Below are positions 1-7,189 of a stretch of DNA of 15,469 bases, in pieces. This stretch comes from Acidimicrobiaceae bacterium (GTDB taxonomy: Bacteria > Actinomycetota > Acidimicrobiia > Acidimicrobiales > Ilumatobacteraceae). Position numbers and translations under genes: made by a program. A model generated the notes under the pieces. That model was not told the DNA's origin. It ran no database searches and was given only the letters and a program-made list of their open reading frames with translations. The stretch is from positions 1 to 15,469 of the forward strand of contig DMQJ01000212.1 of assembly GCA_003455715.1 (NCBI GenBank), read 5' to 3'. How positions within the stretch are numbered: position 1 is the first letter of the stretch; each line of letters opens with the position of its first letter.

Positions 1-171
1 CGCGACGACCTCGAGGCAGCGAACGACGTGTTCGGTTCGTATCGGTTCGTCGAGCCCGACGAACGCATCGAGGGGGTCGAGGTGGTCATCCGTCTCGGAA
101 GCGAGTTCCTCACGGGCCAGGTCGGAGGCAATACCCTGCCGTCCACCACGACCACCACCACGATCGGATGA
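1..171 (+). CDS. C-terminal end of an LCP (LytR-CpsA-Psr)-type protein with LytR_C-like tail (partial)
   Basis: Frame 1 is open from the window edge to TGA at 169-171, giving 56 residues of a C-terminus. The segment ending in VVIRLGSEF resembles the last strand of the LytR C-terminal domain, which usually ends in a V-V-V-L-G-x-D/E-F pattern. It is followed by a tail with six consecutive threonines. LCP proteins are membrane-anchored enzymes that attach glycopolymers to peptidoglycan, with LytR_C outside the membrane. The catalytic domain is not in the window, so the family call rests on the short tail and on the known LCP-rsfS neighbourhood in actinobacteria. The stop codon overlaps the rsfS start (ATGA), so the two genes are probably cotranscribed and translationally coupled. 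Coding is clear; the family name is inference. Confidence 0.55.
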   Translation, partial: RDDLEAANDVFGSYRFVEPDERIEGVEVVIRLGSEFLTGQVGGNTLPSTTTTTTIG

Positions 172-572
172 CGTCACGAATGCCTGCGCCTGAGCACACC
201 CCGACCTCTCCCGGTGCAATTGCTGCTGCCGACCTCGCCCGAGTCGCGGCTCGGGCCGCCGACGACAAGAAGGCAGAGCACACGCTCATCCTTGCGGTGG
301 GCGAGGTGCTGCAGATCACCGACTACTTCGTCATCACCAGCGCGAGCAACCGCCGGTTGGTCAAGACCGTGGTCGACGCCGTTGAAGAGGCCGTGCGCGA
401 GCAGTTGGGTCGGTCGCCGATTCGTATGGAAGGTGTGTCCGAGCAGCAGTGGGTGCTGGTCGACTACGGCGATGTCGTGGTGCACGTCTTCGCCGAGGAG
501 ATTCGCATGTACTACGAGATCGAGCGCCTGTACCGCGACGTTGCCCGTGTGGAGTGGCGCACCGACGTGTGA
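168..572 (+). CDS. rsfS: Ribosomal silencing factor RsfS
   Basis: This 134-residue protein belongs to the RsfS/Iojap (DUF143) family, which binds ribosomal protein uL14 on the large subunit and blocks subunit joining when nutrients are scarce. Family signatures visible are DYFVI at 52-56, the W-V-L-V-D-Y-G-D-x-V-V-H-V-F block at 95-108 and YYEIERLY at 115-122. The first ~20 residues are a Pro-rich extension outside the conserved fold. The start ATG at 168 overlaps the upstream stop by ATGA. An in-frame ATG at 180 (residue 5) is the only close alternative. No Shine-Dalgarno sequence precedes either, which fits coupling to upstream translation. Length is normal for the family with a short N-terminal tail. 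Confidence 0.95.
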   Translation: MTSRMPAPEHTPTSPGAIAAADLARVAARAADDKKAEHTLILAVGEVLQITDYFVITSASNRRLVKTVVDAVEEAVREQLGRSPIRMEGVSEQQWVLVDYGDVVVHVFAEEIRMYYEIERLYRDVARVEWRTDV

Positions 573-605
573 TACGCGTCACCCGAGGCATACCGGATCC
601 GTCGA

Positions 606-611
606 TAGCGT
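606..611 (+). promoter_or_regulatory. Possible -10 element (TAGCGT) before the ABM-domain gene
   Basis: TAGCGT matches the actinobacterial -10 pattern TAnnnT and lies 12 bases before the ATG at 624, in the 51-base gap after rsfS. No convincing -35 hexamer is seen. The gene could equally be read through from rsfS. Confidence 0.22.
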
Positions 612-623
612 TGGTCAGCCTGT

Positions 624-1202
624 ATGGCACTCGCTCTGTCCGGTCCGTTCGATACATCGCAGCTTCCCCGTCTGGCCCCCGAGCCGGTCACGGTCACGGT
701 CGCGCGCTCCATCGTTCCGGGCACGGAGGCGCAGTACCTGCAGTGGGCCGACGAAGTGGTGGGCACGCTGCGCCGCTACCACGGATGCCTCGGTGCGGGT
801 GTGCTGCAGCCGGGCCCCGATGGTGGTGAATACCAGATCGTCTTCCGGTTCATCGATGGCCTCCACCTGCGTGAGTGGGAGCGGTCGCCCCAACGTGCGG
901 TGCTGATGGCCAAGGCCCAAGGGTTCGTCACCAGCGAACGCATCCAGCGAACGGTCGGGGTGGCCGACTGGTTCGAGTTGCCGGCCCGAGCGGAACCCAA
1001 GCGGTCGGTCGGCGGCCGAATCGTCACCGATGTGCTGTGGGTGTACCCCGCTGCGATCGTTGCCACCTTGTTCCTCGCGCCCCGTATCGCCTTGCTGCCT
1101 ACCGGCTGGCGGGTGTTGGTGTCGAGCCTGGTCATCACGCTGGTGATGAGGGTCGCGGTCGGCCCGCTGCGCGCTCGCCTGCGGGCGCGACGAACCCTGT
1201 AA
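624..1202 (+). CDS. Membrane-anchored ABM-domain (antibiotic biosynthesis monooxygenase-like) protein
   Basis: The 192-residue product has an N-terminal ferredoxin-like ABM domain at about 20-118 and two predicted hydrophobic segments near 135-152 and 160-180, ending in a basic RARLRARR tail that is probably cytoplasmic. This order matches the COG3224-type ABM superfamily proteins, small dimeric alpha/beta-barrel proteins with a C-terminal two-helix membrane anchor. Their substrates are not established, and the name comes from distant relatives that oxidise polyketides or degrade haem. The start ATG at 624 is the first in frame after rsfS and keeps a complete domain. No Shine-Dalgarno sequence is visible. 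There is no biosynthetic cluster nearby, so a role in antibiotic synthesis should not be inferred. Confidence 0.8.
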   Translation: MALALSGPFDTSQLPRLAPEPVTVTVARSIVPGTEAQYLQWADEVVGTLRRYHGCLGAGVLQPGPDGGEYQIVFRFIDGLHLREWERSPQRAVLMAKAQGFVTSERIQRTVGVADWFELPARAEPKRSVGGRIVTDVLWVYPAAIVATLFLAPRIALLPTGWRVLVSSLVITLVMRVAVGPLRARLRARRTL

Positions 1203-1207
1203 CCCGG

Positions 1208-1236
1208 TTGGAGGTTCCCTGGCGAGCGGGTAACGT
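1208..1236 (+). promoter_or_regulatory. tRNA-Ala promoter (TTGGAG - 17 bp - TAACGT)
   Basis: A -35-like TTGGAG at 1208-1213 and a -10 TAACGT at 1231-1236 are separated by exactly 17 bases. The -10 ends 12 bases before the tRNA, so transcription would begin about six bases upstream of the mature 5' end. This is the only promoter in the window with both hexamers recognisable. Confidence 0.55.
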
Positions 1237-1248
1237 GTCAGCCGCTTC

Positions 1249-1321
1249 GGGGCTATAGCTCAGTTGGCAGAGCGCTTCCATGGCATGGAAGAGGTCAAGG
1301 GTTCAATTCCCTTTAGCTCCA
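1249..1321 (+). tRNA. tRNA-Ala (anticodon GGC)
   Basis: A full cloverleaf folds. The acceptor stem is GGGGCTA (1249-1255) with TAGCTCC (1314-1320). The D arm is GCTC/GAGC (1258-1261/1270-1273) and the anticodon stem is CTTCC/GGAAG (1275-1279/1287-1291). The seven-base loop ATGGCAT has anticodon GGC at 1282-1284, which reads GCC. The T arm is AAGGG/CCCTT around TTCAATT. Pair 3-70 is G-U, the major identity element for alanyl-tRNA synthetase, which confirms the amino acid independently of the anticodon. The discriminator is A at 1321. CCA is not encoded (ACCG follows), so it must be added after transcription. Confidence 0.97.
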
Positions 1322-1327
1322 CCGAAG

Positions 1328-1357
1328 AAGGCCCAGGTCACTGCACCTGGGCCTTTG
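1328..1357. terminator. Intrinsic terminator after tRNA-Ala, probably bidirectional
   Basis: A perfect nine-base stem GGCCCAGGT (1330-1338) / ACCTGGGCC (1345-1353) with loop CACTGC extends to 11 pairs through AA/TT at 1328-1329/1354-1355. TTTG follows on the plus strand and TTCTTCGG on the minus strand. It begins seven bases after the tRNA. On the minus strand it begins eight bases after the stop of the orphan reading frame ending at 1362, so it could serve both. Confidence 0.88.
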
Positions 1358-1361
1358 TCGT

Positions 1362-1535
1362 TCAGCCGCTGGCCTCGATGGCCGCGACCAGCGCCACGGT
1401 CGCGAGTGACGGGTCGATCTGGTAGTTGCCCTTCCGATCGGGCCCCGTTGGCTCTGCACAGGCGATGCGGAAGCGGTGGTAGCGAAGTGGCGTGCCGACA
1501 CGGTCGACGCATGCATCGGTGCGGAGATGGCGAGT
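1362..1535 (-). pseudogene. Orphan 3' gene fragment or undetected small gene, unknown family
   Basis: On the minus strand a reading frame runs from just after a TGA (1538-1536) to TGA at 1364-1362, 57 codons, ending beside the terminator. The second half reads like real protein: RYHRFRIACAEPTGPDRK followed by a hydrophobic alternating end (LATVALVAAIEASG). Its codons strongly prefer G or C in the third position, unlike the two competing minus frames. No ATG, GTG or TTG start lies in the upstream part; the only internal GTG is close to the end. It is therefore best read as the degraded tail of a gene truncated by the neighbouring SDR region, or as a gene hidden by a frameshift. I recognise no family. 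Confidence 0.35.
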
Positions 1536-1539
1536 TCAC

Positions 1540-1545
1540 TAGCCT
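1540..1545 (+). promoter_or_regulatory. -10 element (TAGCCT) of the first SDR gene
   Basis: TAGCCT is followed by eight bases and then ATG at 1554, so the transcript would begin at or within two bases of the start codon. No Shine-Dalgarno sequence precedes that ATG, consistent with leaderless initiation. The same arrangement recurs before ndk. No clear -35 is visible. Confidence 0.45.
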
Positions 1546-1553
1546 CGGCCGAC

Positions 1554-2300
1554 ATGGAGATCTCGCTGGAGGGGAAGGTCGCTCTGGTCACCGGGGCGTC
1601 GAAAGGTATCGGCAAGGCGATCGCTGCGCAGTTCGCTGCCAGCGGGGCCAAGGTGCTGTTGGTGTCGCGCAAGATCGAACAACTCGAAGCCGCCGCGGCA
1701 TCCATGACCGGCGACGTCGCCGTGCGTGCGGCGAACGCAGGCGACCCGGCGGCGGCTCGGGCCTGCGTGGAGGCCGCGATCGAGCAGTTCGGGGCGCTCG
1801 ACATCTTGGTCAACAATGCCGCCACCAATCCCTACATGGGGCCCACCCTTGGCGTCGACGAGGGTCGCTTCGACAAGACCTTCCAGGTGAACCTGCGCGG
1901 CCCGGTGTTCTGGTGCCAGGCAGCCTGGGAGCTGGCCATGAAGGAGCACCCCGGCGTGATGCTCAACATCGCGTCGGTGGGCGGCCTGCGCGCCGAGGGA
2001 AGCCTGGGGGTCTACAACCTCACCAAGGCGGCGCTCATCCATCTCACCCGCCAACTCGCTCACGAACTCGGCCCCAACCGCGTCGTCGGGATTGCCCCTG
2101 GTCTGGTGAAGACCGACTTTGCCGCGGCGTTGGTCGATGCCTTCGGCGACCGGTTGGCCTCGCAGCTGCCGTTGCGTCGCCTTGGAGAGCCCGACGACAT
2201 CGCCAACCTCGCCACCTTCCTGGTGAGCGATGCTGCGTCGTGGATCACCGGGGAGACATACGTCATCGACGGCGGTGCGGGCGTTCGCGGCGCAGCCTGA
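1554..2300 (+). CDS. SDR family NAD(P)-dependent oxidoreductase
   Basis: The 248-residue product is a classical short-chain dehydrogenase/reductase. The dinucleotide-binding motif TGASKGIG lies at 13-20 and the NNAG-equivalent, here NNAA, at 87-90. The catalytic tetrad is N113, S141, Y154 and K158 (Y-N-L-T-K), and the IDGG end near 238-241 is typical. The enzyme should transfer hydride between NAD(P) and an alcohol or ketone; the substrate cannot be told from sequence. The start at ATG 1554 leaves the usual ~12 residues before the glycine motif and is preceded by a -10 at leaderless spacing. The longer GTG start at 1476 would add an unneeded 26-residue extension. A phosphotransferase of the ACAD10 type and a second SDR lie 1.5-3 kb downstream, a loose hint at lipid or acyl-CoA metabolism. 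Confidence 0.92.
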   Translation: MEISLEGKVALVTGASKGIGKAIAAQFAASGAKVLLVSRKIEQLEAAAASMTGDVAVRAANAGDPAAARACVEAAIEQFGALDILVNNAATNPYMGPTLGVDEGRFDKTFQVNLRGPVFWCQAAWELAMKEHPGVMLNIASVGGLRAEGSLGVYNLTKAALIHLTRQLAHELGPNRVVGIAPGLVKTDFAAALVDAFGDRLASQLPLRRLGEPDDIANLATFLVSDAASWITGETYVIDGGAGVRGAA

Positions 2301-2329
2301 GCTTCATCAGGCCTGTCCCGCGGGCGCAC

Positions 2330-2335
2330 TAGGGT
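2330..2335 (+). promoter_or_regulatory. -10 element (TAGGGT) of the polytopic membrane protein gene
   Basis: TAGGGT lies 64 bases before ATG 2400 in the gap after the first SDR gene. It predicts a leader of about 58 bases. Unlike the leaderless cases, this gene has a good ribosome binding site, so the two features agree. No clear -35 is seen. Confidence 0.33.
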
Positions 2336-2399
2336 GCCGGTTACTCGGGTACGCGTCCGCACCTGCTCACCTGCTCGCCAGCTTCGACGGGAGGCTCTG

Positions 2400-3743
2400 A
2401 TGAACATGCCACTGCCCAACAACATGCCGCCGCCGCAGCATGGCGCCGGCCACCATGCGGCACCCCCGCCCCAGCCGGGTGGGTACGGGCCGCCTCCGAC
2501 AGCGGGCCAGGCATACGCGCCGCAGGGGTACGGGCCACCCCCGATGCAGCAACCCCACCACCCTCAGCCGGCCCATCAACCCCAGCCGGCCGGGCGTCCG
2601 GCAGGGTCGTTGAGTTTCGGCGACCACGTGAAGCGGGCGCTCACCTGGCGGCTCGAGCGGGTCACCCCGAGCCCTCAGGAGCTCAACCAGCTCGGCGCTT
2701 CGAAGGTCACCGACGCCGCGCTGCAGGGCTATGCCGCATGGCGTCGATCGGTGCTGTTCGTCGTGCTGCCGGTGGTGGCGCTCAGTGCGTTGCTGGCTCT
2801 CATCGACTTCAAGGACGTCACGTCGGAAGAGCCGATCGGCGACACCGGCGCCATGCTCGAGTACACGGGCCTCGGAGTGCTTGCGCAGGTGCTGCCGCTT
2901 CTCGGTCCGCCGGTTCTGGCGCTCGGTCTGTTTCTTGCCTTCCGCTCGTGGTCCGACCTGCGCCGCAGTGCGCGTGTGCTCACCATCTGTTGGCTCACGT
3001 CCATCGTTCTCCCCGTCCTCCCTGCGGTGATGCCAGCTGACTGGTTGGTGAACGACGAGCCGTTGCGCCAACTGTTCCCCTCGCAAGACGTCGACGCCTT
3101 TCTGGCTGGACTCAGGTTGCAGGTGGGCATCGCCTACATGGTGACGTTGCTTCCGGTGTTGGTCACCGTGCCGGGCGGCGTCGTTCGTGGCAGCGCCCGA
3201 GTGAAGGGCTTGCTACCGGCCACCATGCTGCCCGGCTTCTTCCTCATCACGACAGCGCCCTTCTATTCGCTCATCGTCATCGTCGCTCTTGTGCTGCTCA
3301 TCCAACTCAGCGGCAACGTGCTGCTGGTGCTGGGCGCGCTCGTACTGGCGGCATCGCCGTGGGTGTACGTGCAGCAGCGGCGCCACTATCTGGGGCCGGT
3401 GATGGACGACGAGTCGTCGGCTGCGCTCGACAAGGCGCAACGCATCTATGGCGTGCTCACGCTCGCGGGAGTCGGTGCAATCGTGTTGTGGGCGATCACC
3501 GCTGAGGTGAACGGCGTACCGGTGCTCGGCTCGGGCGATGAAGCGGTGTTCGATTACGTCACGGCCACCCGCTCGGTGGCAGAGGTGTTGGCGCGTAGCT
3601 ATGCCACCACGGTGGTGTTCGCACACATCTTCCTCACGCTCACCGTGTCGTCGTGGCGCACGTCGAGGGCGGTTGCCAGCGACCCGCGGATGACTGCTGC
3701 TGAACACCGCAACGCTGCGGTGGCTGCTGCGCTGGGCGAGTGA
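2400..3743 (+). CDS. Polytopic membrane protein with Pro/His/Gln-rich N-terminus, function unknown
   Basis: The 447-residue product begins with a disordered stretch of about 70 residues rich in Pro, His, Gln and Gly, containing GYGPPP twice (28-33 and 43-48). A soluble stretch at 70-115 includes a helix rich in charged residues. About eight hydrophobic segments follow, near 117-136, 157-181, 193-211, 243-260, 272-303 (possibly two), 305-325, 350-368 and 402-417. The tail is cytoplasmic-looking. The start is set by GGGAGG at 2389-2394, five bases before ATG 2400; a GTG at 2334 would add 22 residues that are not protein-like. No catalytic motif or known transporter signature is visible. The gene is flanked by an SDR and a phosphotransferase but shares neither strand-overlap nor obvious function with them. 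Confidence 0.85.
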   Translation: MNMPLPNNMPPPQHGAGHHAAPPPQPGGYGPPPTAGQAYAPQGYGPPPMQQPHHPQPAHQPQPAGRPAGSLSFGDHVKRALTWRLERVTPSPQELNQLGASKVTDAALQGYAAWRRSVLFVVLPVVALSALLALIDFKDVTSEEPIGDTGAMLEYTGLGVLAQVLPLLGPPVLALGLFLAFRSWSDLRRSARVLTICWLTSIVLPVLPAVMPADWLVNDEPLRQLFPSQDVDAFLAGLRLQVGIAYMVTLLPVLVTVPGGVVRGSARVKGLLPATMLPGFFLITTAPFYSLIVIVALVLLIQLSGNVLLVLGALVLAASPWVYVQQRRHYLGPVMDDESSAALDKAQRIYGVLTLAGVGAIVLWAITAEVNGVPVLGSGDEAVFDYVTATRSVAEVLARSYATTVVFAHIFLTLTVSSWRTSRAVASDPRMTAAEHRNAAVAAALGE

Positions 3744-3778
3744 CACACTCCGACTCTGCGTCTCGTGCCCGCCTTGGT

Positions 3779-3784
3779 CACACT
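3779..3784 (+). promoter_or_regulatory. Weak -10-like element (CACACT) before the phosphotransferase gene
   Basis: CACACT differs from the TACACT seen before mreB only in its first base. It lies eight bases before ATG 3793, the same spacing as the elements before the first SDR and ndk. There is no Shine-Dalgarno sequence, so leaderless initiation is possible. Confidence 0.22.
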
Positions 3785-3792
3785 TGCCCACC

Positions 3793-4812
3793 ATGACCGC
3801 TGAGTTCCCCGGTGTCGACCTCGACGTGCTGCGCCGCTGGATGGATCAACGCCACCTCGGTGACGGCTCCATCGACGACCCGCAACTCATCACGGGTGGC
3901 ACGCAGAACGTGTTGCTGCGGTTCCAGCGGGGGTCGCGCACCTACGTGCTGCGTCGCCCGCCTGTGCACAAGCGGGCCAACAGCGACGAGACCATGCGCC
4001 GCGAGGCTCGTGTGCTGGCGGCACTGGCCGGCACCGATGTGCCGCCCCCGGGTCTCATCGCTGCCGAACCCGCCCCGGAAGTGATGGGCGCGGCGTTCTA
4101 TCTGATGGAGCCGATCGATGGGTTCAACGCCACGCTCGGCCTGCCACCGGCCTTCGGTGACGCCGGATGGCAGCACTCGATGGGCCTGTCGATGGCCGAT
4201 GCCATCGCTGCGCTCGCGTCGGTCGACCATGTGGCGGTGGGGCTCGGCGACCTCGGCAAGTGGGACGGCTGGGCCGAGCGTCAGGTGGGTCGCTGGCGCA
4301 AGCAACTCGACAGCTACTCCGAACTCCCCGGGTATCCCGGCCCCGACATCCCAGGGGTCGACGAGGTGGGGGTGTGGCTGGAGCGGCACCGTCCCGCCGA
4401 CACTCGCCCCGGCCTGATCCACGGCGACTTCCACTTCGGCAATGTGCTCGTCCGCCACGACGAGCCGCGACTCGCGGCCATCGTCGACTGGGAGTTGGTC
4501 ACCGTGGGCGATCCGCTCCTCGACCTCGGCCACCTGTTGGCCACCTGGCCGTCGCGTGACGGAGTGTCGGTCAGCGTCGATGCGCCGAACCTGCCGAGCC
4601 GCGATGAGGTGGTGCAGCGGTACGCGGCCCACGTCGATCGACCGCTCGACGACGTTCGTTGGTTTCACGTGCTGGCGTGCTACCGACTGGGTCTCATCCT
4701 GGAGGGTACGCACGCTCGCGCCTGCGCCGGGCTGGCACCGAAACCGATCGGCGACCAATTGCACGCCCACACGGTGAGCCTTCTTCAGCAGGCACTGGGC
4801 CTCATCGCCTGA
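3793..4812 (+). CDS. APH-type phosphotransferase, ACAD10/11 N-terminal-like family
   Basis: The 339-residue protein has a kinase-like aminoglycoside-phosphotransferase (APH) fold. A glycine-containing nucleotide loop (ITGGTQN, 33-39) precedes YVLRRPP at 51-57, where this subfamily has Arg. E71 sits in the following helix. The catalytic loop HGDFHFGN is at 210-217 with D212 and N217, and the metal-binding DWE at 232-234 is followed by GDPLLDLGHL. The pattern fits the ACAD10/11-like branch, whose mammalian members phosphorylate 4-hydroxyacyl-CoAs. It is not a resistance gene by default. The bacterial substrate is unknown, but a hydroxyacyl-CoA or another small hydroxy compound is plausible given the two SDR enzymes nearby. 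ATG 3793 is chosen over TTG 3784, which adds only three residues. It is convergent with the second SDR, 25 bases away. Confidence 0.88.
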   Translation: MTAEFPGVDLDVLRRWMDQRHLGDGSIDDPQLITGGTQNVLLRFQRGSRTYVLRRPPVHKRANSDETMRREARVLAALAGTDVPPPGLIAAEPAPEVMGAAFYLMEPIDGFNATLGLPPAFGDAGWQHSMGLSMADAIAALASVDHVAVGLGDLGKWDGWAERQVGRWRKQLDSYSELPGYPGPDIPGVDEVGVWLERHRPADTRPGLIHGDFHFGNVLVRHDEPRLAAIVDWELVTVGDPLLDLGHLLATWPSRDGVSVSVDAPNLPSRDEVVQRYAAHVDRPLDDVRWFHVLACYRLGLILEGTHARACAGLAPKPIGDQLHAHTVSLLQQALGLIA

Positions 4813-4837
4813 CAGGCGTGAGCGCGAGGCTGGCGCC

Positions 4838-5593
4838 TCAGCGGGGGAGGCCGTCGATGTTCAGCGTCGTGCCGGTGGTGTAACTGCTGGCGTCGCTGGC
4901 GAAGTAGAGCGCAGCGCCGACCACTTCGTGAGGAAGCCCACCACGCTCGAGAGCAAAGGCAGTCTTGGCCCGCTTGTTGAATGCCTCGAGGTCCCACGCC
5001 TTGGAAATGTCGGTGAGGAACGGCCCGGGCACGATGCAGTTCACCCGAACGGTCGGTCCGAAGGCGGCGGCGAAGCTCTGGGTGAGGCTGTTCACTCCCG
5101 CCTTCGCCGCTCCGTAGGGGGCCTCGGTAGGGGATGGCCGCTGGCTGGCGATGGACGACACGTTGATGATGGAGCCACCGCGGCCGGCTGCCATCCGCGT
5201 GCCGACGATCGACGACAGGCGGAACGGCCCCTTGAGGTTCACCCCGATCACCTTGTCGAACAGTTCTTCGCTGACTTCGTCGAGGCTGCCGTACAGCGGT
5301 GACATGCCGGCGTTGTTGACCAACACGTCGACGGTGCCGAACTCGGCGTAGGCCGCGTCGGCGAGGCGTTCTGCGTCGGCCCAACTGGCCGCGTGGTAGG
5401 CGATGGGAAGCGCACGCCGTCCGAGCGCACGCACTTCCTCGGCAACGGCCTCGCAGTTGGCCAACTTCCGCGATGCGATGACGACATCGGCGCCATGCTG
5501 GGCGAACGCCAGCACCATCTCGCGACCGAGGCCGCGGCTGCCACCCGTGACGACGGCGGTCTTTCCCTCAAGGCTGAACAGGTCGGTCGGCAT
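4838..5593 (-). CDS. SDR family oxidoreductase (minus strand)
   Basis: The 251-residue product is a classical SDR. The motif TGGSRGLG is at 16-23 and NNAG at 93-96. The tetrad is N119, S147, Y160 and K164 (Y-G-A-A-K), and PGPFLTD at 189-195 is the usual loop after the active site. The C-terminal NIDGLPR is shorter than the common IDGG-x ending. The substrate is unknown; the closest general class is 3-oxoacyl reductase/gluconate dehydrogenase-like SDRs. The start ATG (5593-5591) places 15 residues before the glycine motif. Longer in-frame starts run into the ndk coding region and give a non-protein-like Arg/Ser-rich extension. It faces the phosphotransferase gene tail to tail and is divergent from ndk across 73 bases. 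It is the only complete minus-strand gene in the window. Confidence 0.93.
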   Translation of the reverse strand: MPTDLFSLEGKTAVVTGGSRGLGREMVLAFAQHGADVVIASRKLANCEAVAEEVRALGRRALPIAYHAASWADAERLADAAYAEFGTVDVLVNNAGMSPLYGSLDEVSEELFDKVIGVNLKGPFRLSSIVGTRMAAGRGGSIINVSSIASQRPSPTEAPYGAAKAGVNSLTQSFAAAFGPTVRVNCIVPGPFLTDISKAWDLEAFNKRAKTAFALERGGLPHEVVGAALYFASDASSYTTGTTLNIDGLPR

Positions 5594-5599
5594 GCGGCG

Positions 5600-5605
5600 A
5601 ACGTA
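5600..5605 (-). promoter_or_regulatory. -10-like element (TACGTT) of the minus-strand SDR gene
   Basis: Read on the minus strand, TACGTT lies six bases before the ATG, so the expected transcription start coincides with the start codon. It shares the 73-base divergent gap with the ndk promoter. Confidence 0.3.
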
Positions 5606-5652
5606 CTGCGCACGTGGTCGCTGCCTCCGGTCGGAAGCCCCAAGCCGCTCGG

Positions 5653-5658
5653 TAGGCT
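5653..5658 (+). promoter_or_regulatory. -10 element (TAGGCT) of ndk
   Basis: TAGGCT is followed by eight bases and ATG 5667, giving a predicted leaderless or near-leaderless transcript. No Shine-Dalgarno sequence is present. No convincing -35 hexamer is seen 16-18 bases upstream. Confidence 0.45.
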
Positions 5659-5666
5659 CGCTCGCC

Positions 5667-6077
5667 ATGTCTGATCGCACCCTCGTTCTGCTCAAGCCCG
5701 ACGCCGTTCGCCGCAAGCTCACTGGCGAGATCATCCGCCGCATCGAGGCCAAAGACCTCACCATCGTGGCCATGGACCTGCGTCTGCTCGACGAGGCCAC
5801 CCTTGCCCAGCACTACGCCGAGCACGTGGGCAAGGGCTTCTACGCCGACCTCGTGTCGTTCATGTCGAGCGGCCCGGTCGTGGCGATGGTGGTGGAGGGC
5901 CCGGAAGACACGTGGGAAGTGATGCGCACGCTCATGGGTGCCACCAACAGCCGCAAGGCCGCCGGTGGCACCATCCGTGGCGACCTCAGCGCGTCGTTCA
6001 CCGAGAACCTCATCCACGGCAGCGACTCGGCCGAGTCGGCGGTGCGCGAGATCGGCATTTTCTTCCCGAATCTGTAA
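5667..6077 (+). CDS. ndk: Nucleoside-diphosphate kinase
   Basis: The 136-residue protein is a full-length nucleoside-diphosphate kinase, which moves the gamma phosphate from ATP to other NDPs through a phospho-histidine. K10 in LLKPDAV, the Y50 region, R86, T92, R103 in GTIRGD (101-106) and N114 in NLIHGSD (114-120) all match conserved nucleotide-binding positions. H117 is the phosphorylated histidine. The [16 protein letters not shown] stretch differs from the usual GATNPxxAAxGTIRGD by Ser for Pro. The start ATG 5667 gives the standard N-terminus and is preceded by a -10 at leaderless spacing. It is divergent from the SDR and 59 bases upstream of mreB, whose own promoter lies in the gap. Confidence 0.98.
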   Translation: MSDRTLVLLKPDAVRRKLTGEIIRRIEAKDLTIVAMDLRLLDEATLAQHYAEHVGKGFYADLVSFMSSGPVVAMVVEGPEDTWEVMRTLMGATNSRKAAGGTIRGDLSASFTENLIHGSDSAESAVREIGIFFPNL

Positions 6078-6093
6078 CATTCGCCGATCCCGC

Positions 6094-6099
6094 TACACT
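6094..6099 (+). promoter_or_regulatory. -10 element (TACACT) of the mreBCD-mrdA-rodA cluster
   Basis: TACACT lies in the ndk-mreB gap, 37 bases before the mreB ATG, predicting a leader of about 30 bases that contains the AGGAGG ribosome binding site. It is the likely main promoter for the elongation cluster. No clear -35 is seen. Confidence 0.42.
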
Positions 6100-6124
6100 G
6101 GCGGACCACACGTCGAGCCAGGTC

Positions 6125-6130
6125 AGGAGG
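6125..6130 (+). promoter_or_regulatory. Ribosome binding site AGGAGG deciding the mreB start
   Basis: A perfect AGGAGG is followed at once by ATG 6131 and, six bases later, by ATG 6137. Only the second ATG has workable spacing, so 6137 is the start and the first is too close to use. Confidence 0.75.
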
Positions 6131-6136
6131 ATGGTG

Positions 6137-7171
<1,035 letters not shown>

Positions 7172-7189
7172 TCGACCGGACCCTGCCCC

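Noticed and set aside
1303..1539. Minus-strand 78-residue reading frame across the tRNA and terminator
   Set aside because: It reads through tRNA-Ala and is Arg/Pro-rich, with codon pattern inferior to the frame ending at 1362.
1476..1553. Upstream GTG start for the first SDR
   Set aside because: It would add 26 residues before a canonical SDR N-terminus and overlap the minus-strand fragment; ATG 1554 has a -10 at leaderless spacing.
2295..2312. Hairpin GCCTGA-GCTTCA-TCAGGC at the end of the first SDR gene
   Set aside because: Six pairs without a following T-run; could aid termination but cannot be supported.
2334..2399. Longer GTG start for the polytopic membrane protein
   Set aside because: The extra 22 residues are not protein-like, begin inside the predicted -10 element, and the ATG at 2400 has GGGAGG five bases upstream.
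4826..4839. Hairpin GAGGC-TGGC-GCCTC between the convergent phosphotransferase and SDR genes
   Set aside because: The stem is only five pairs, has no T-run and overlaps the SDR stop codon; too weak to call a terminator.
5594..5800. N-terminal extension of the minus-strand SDR
   Set aside because: It is antisense to ndk, rich in Arg/Ser, and precedes a normal SDR start at 5593.
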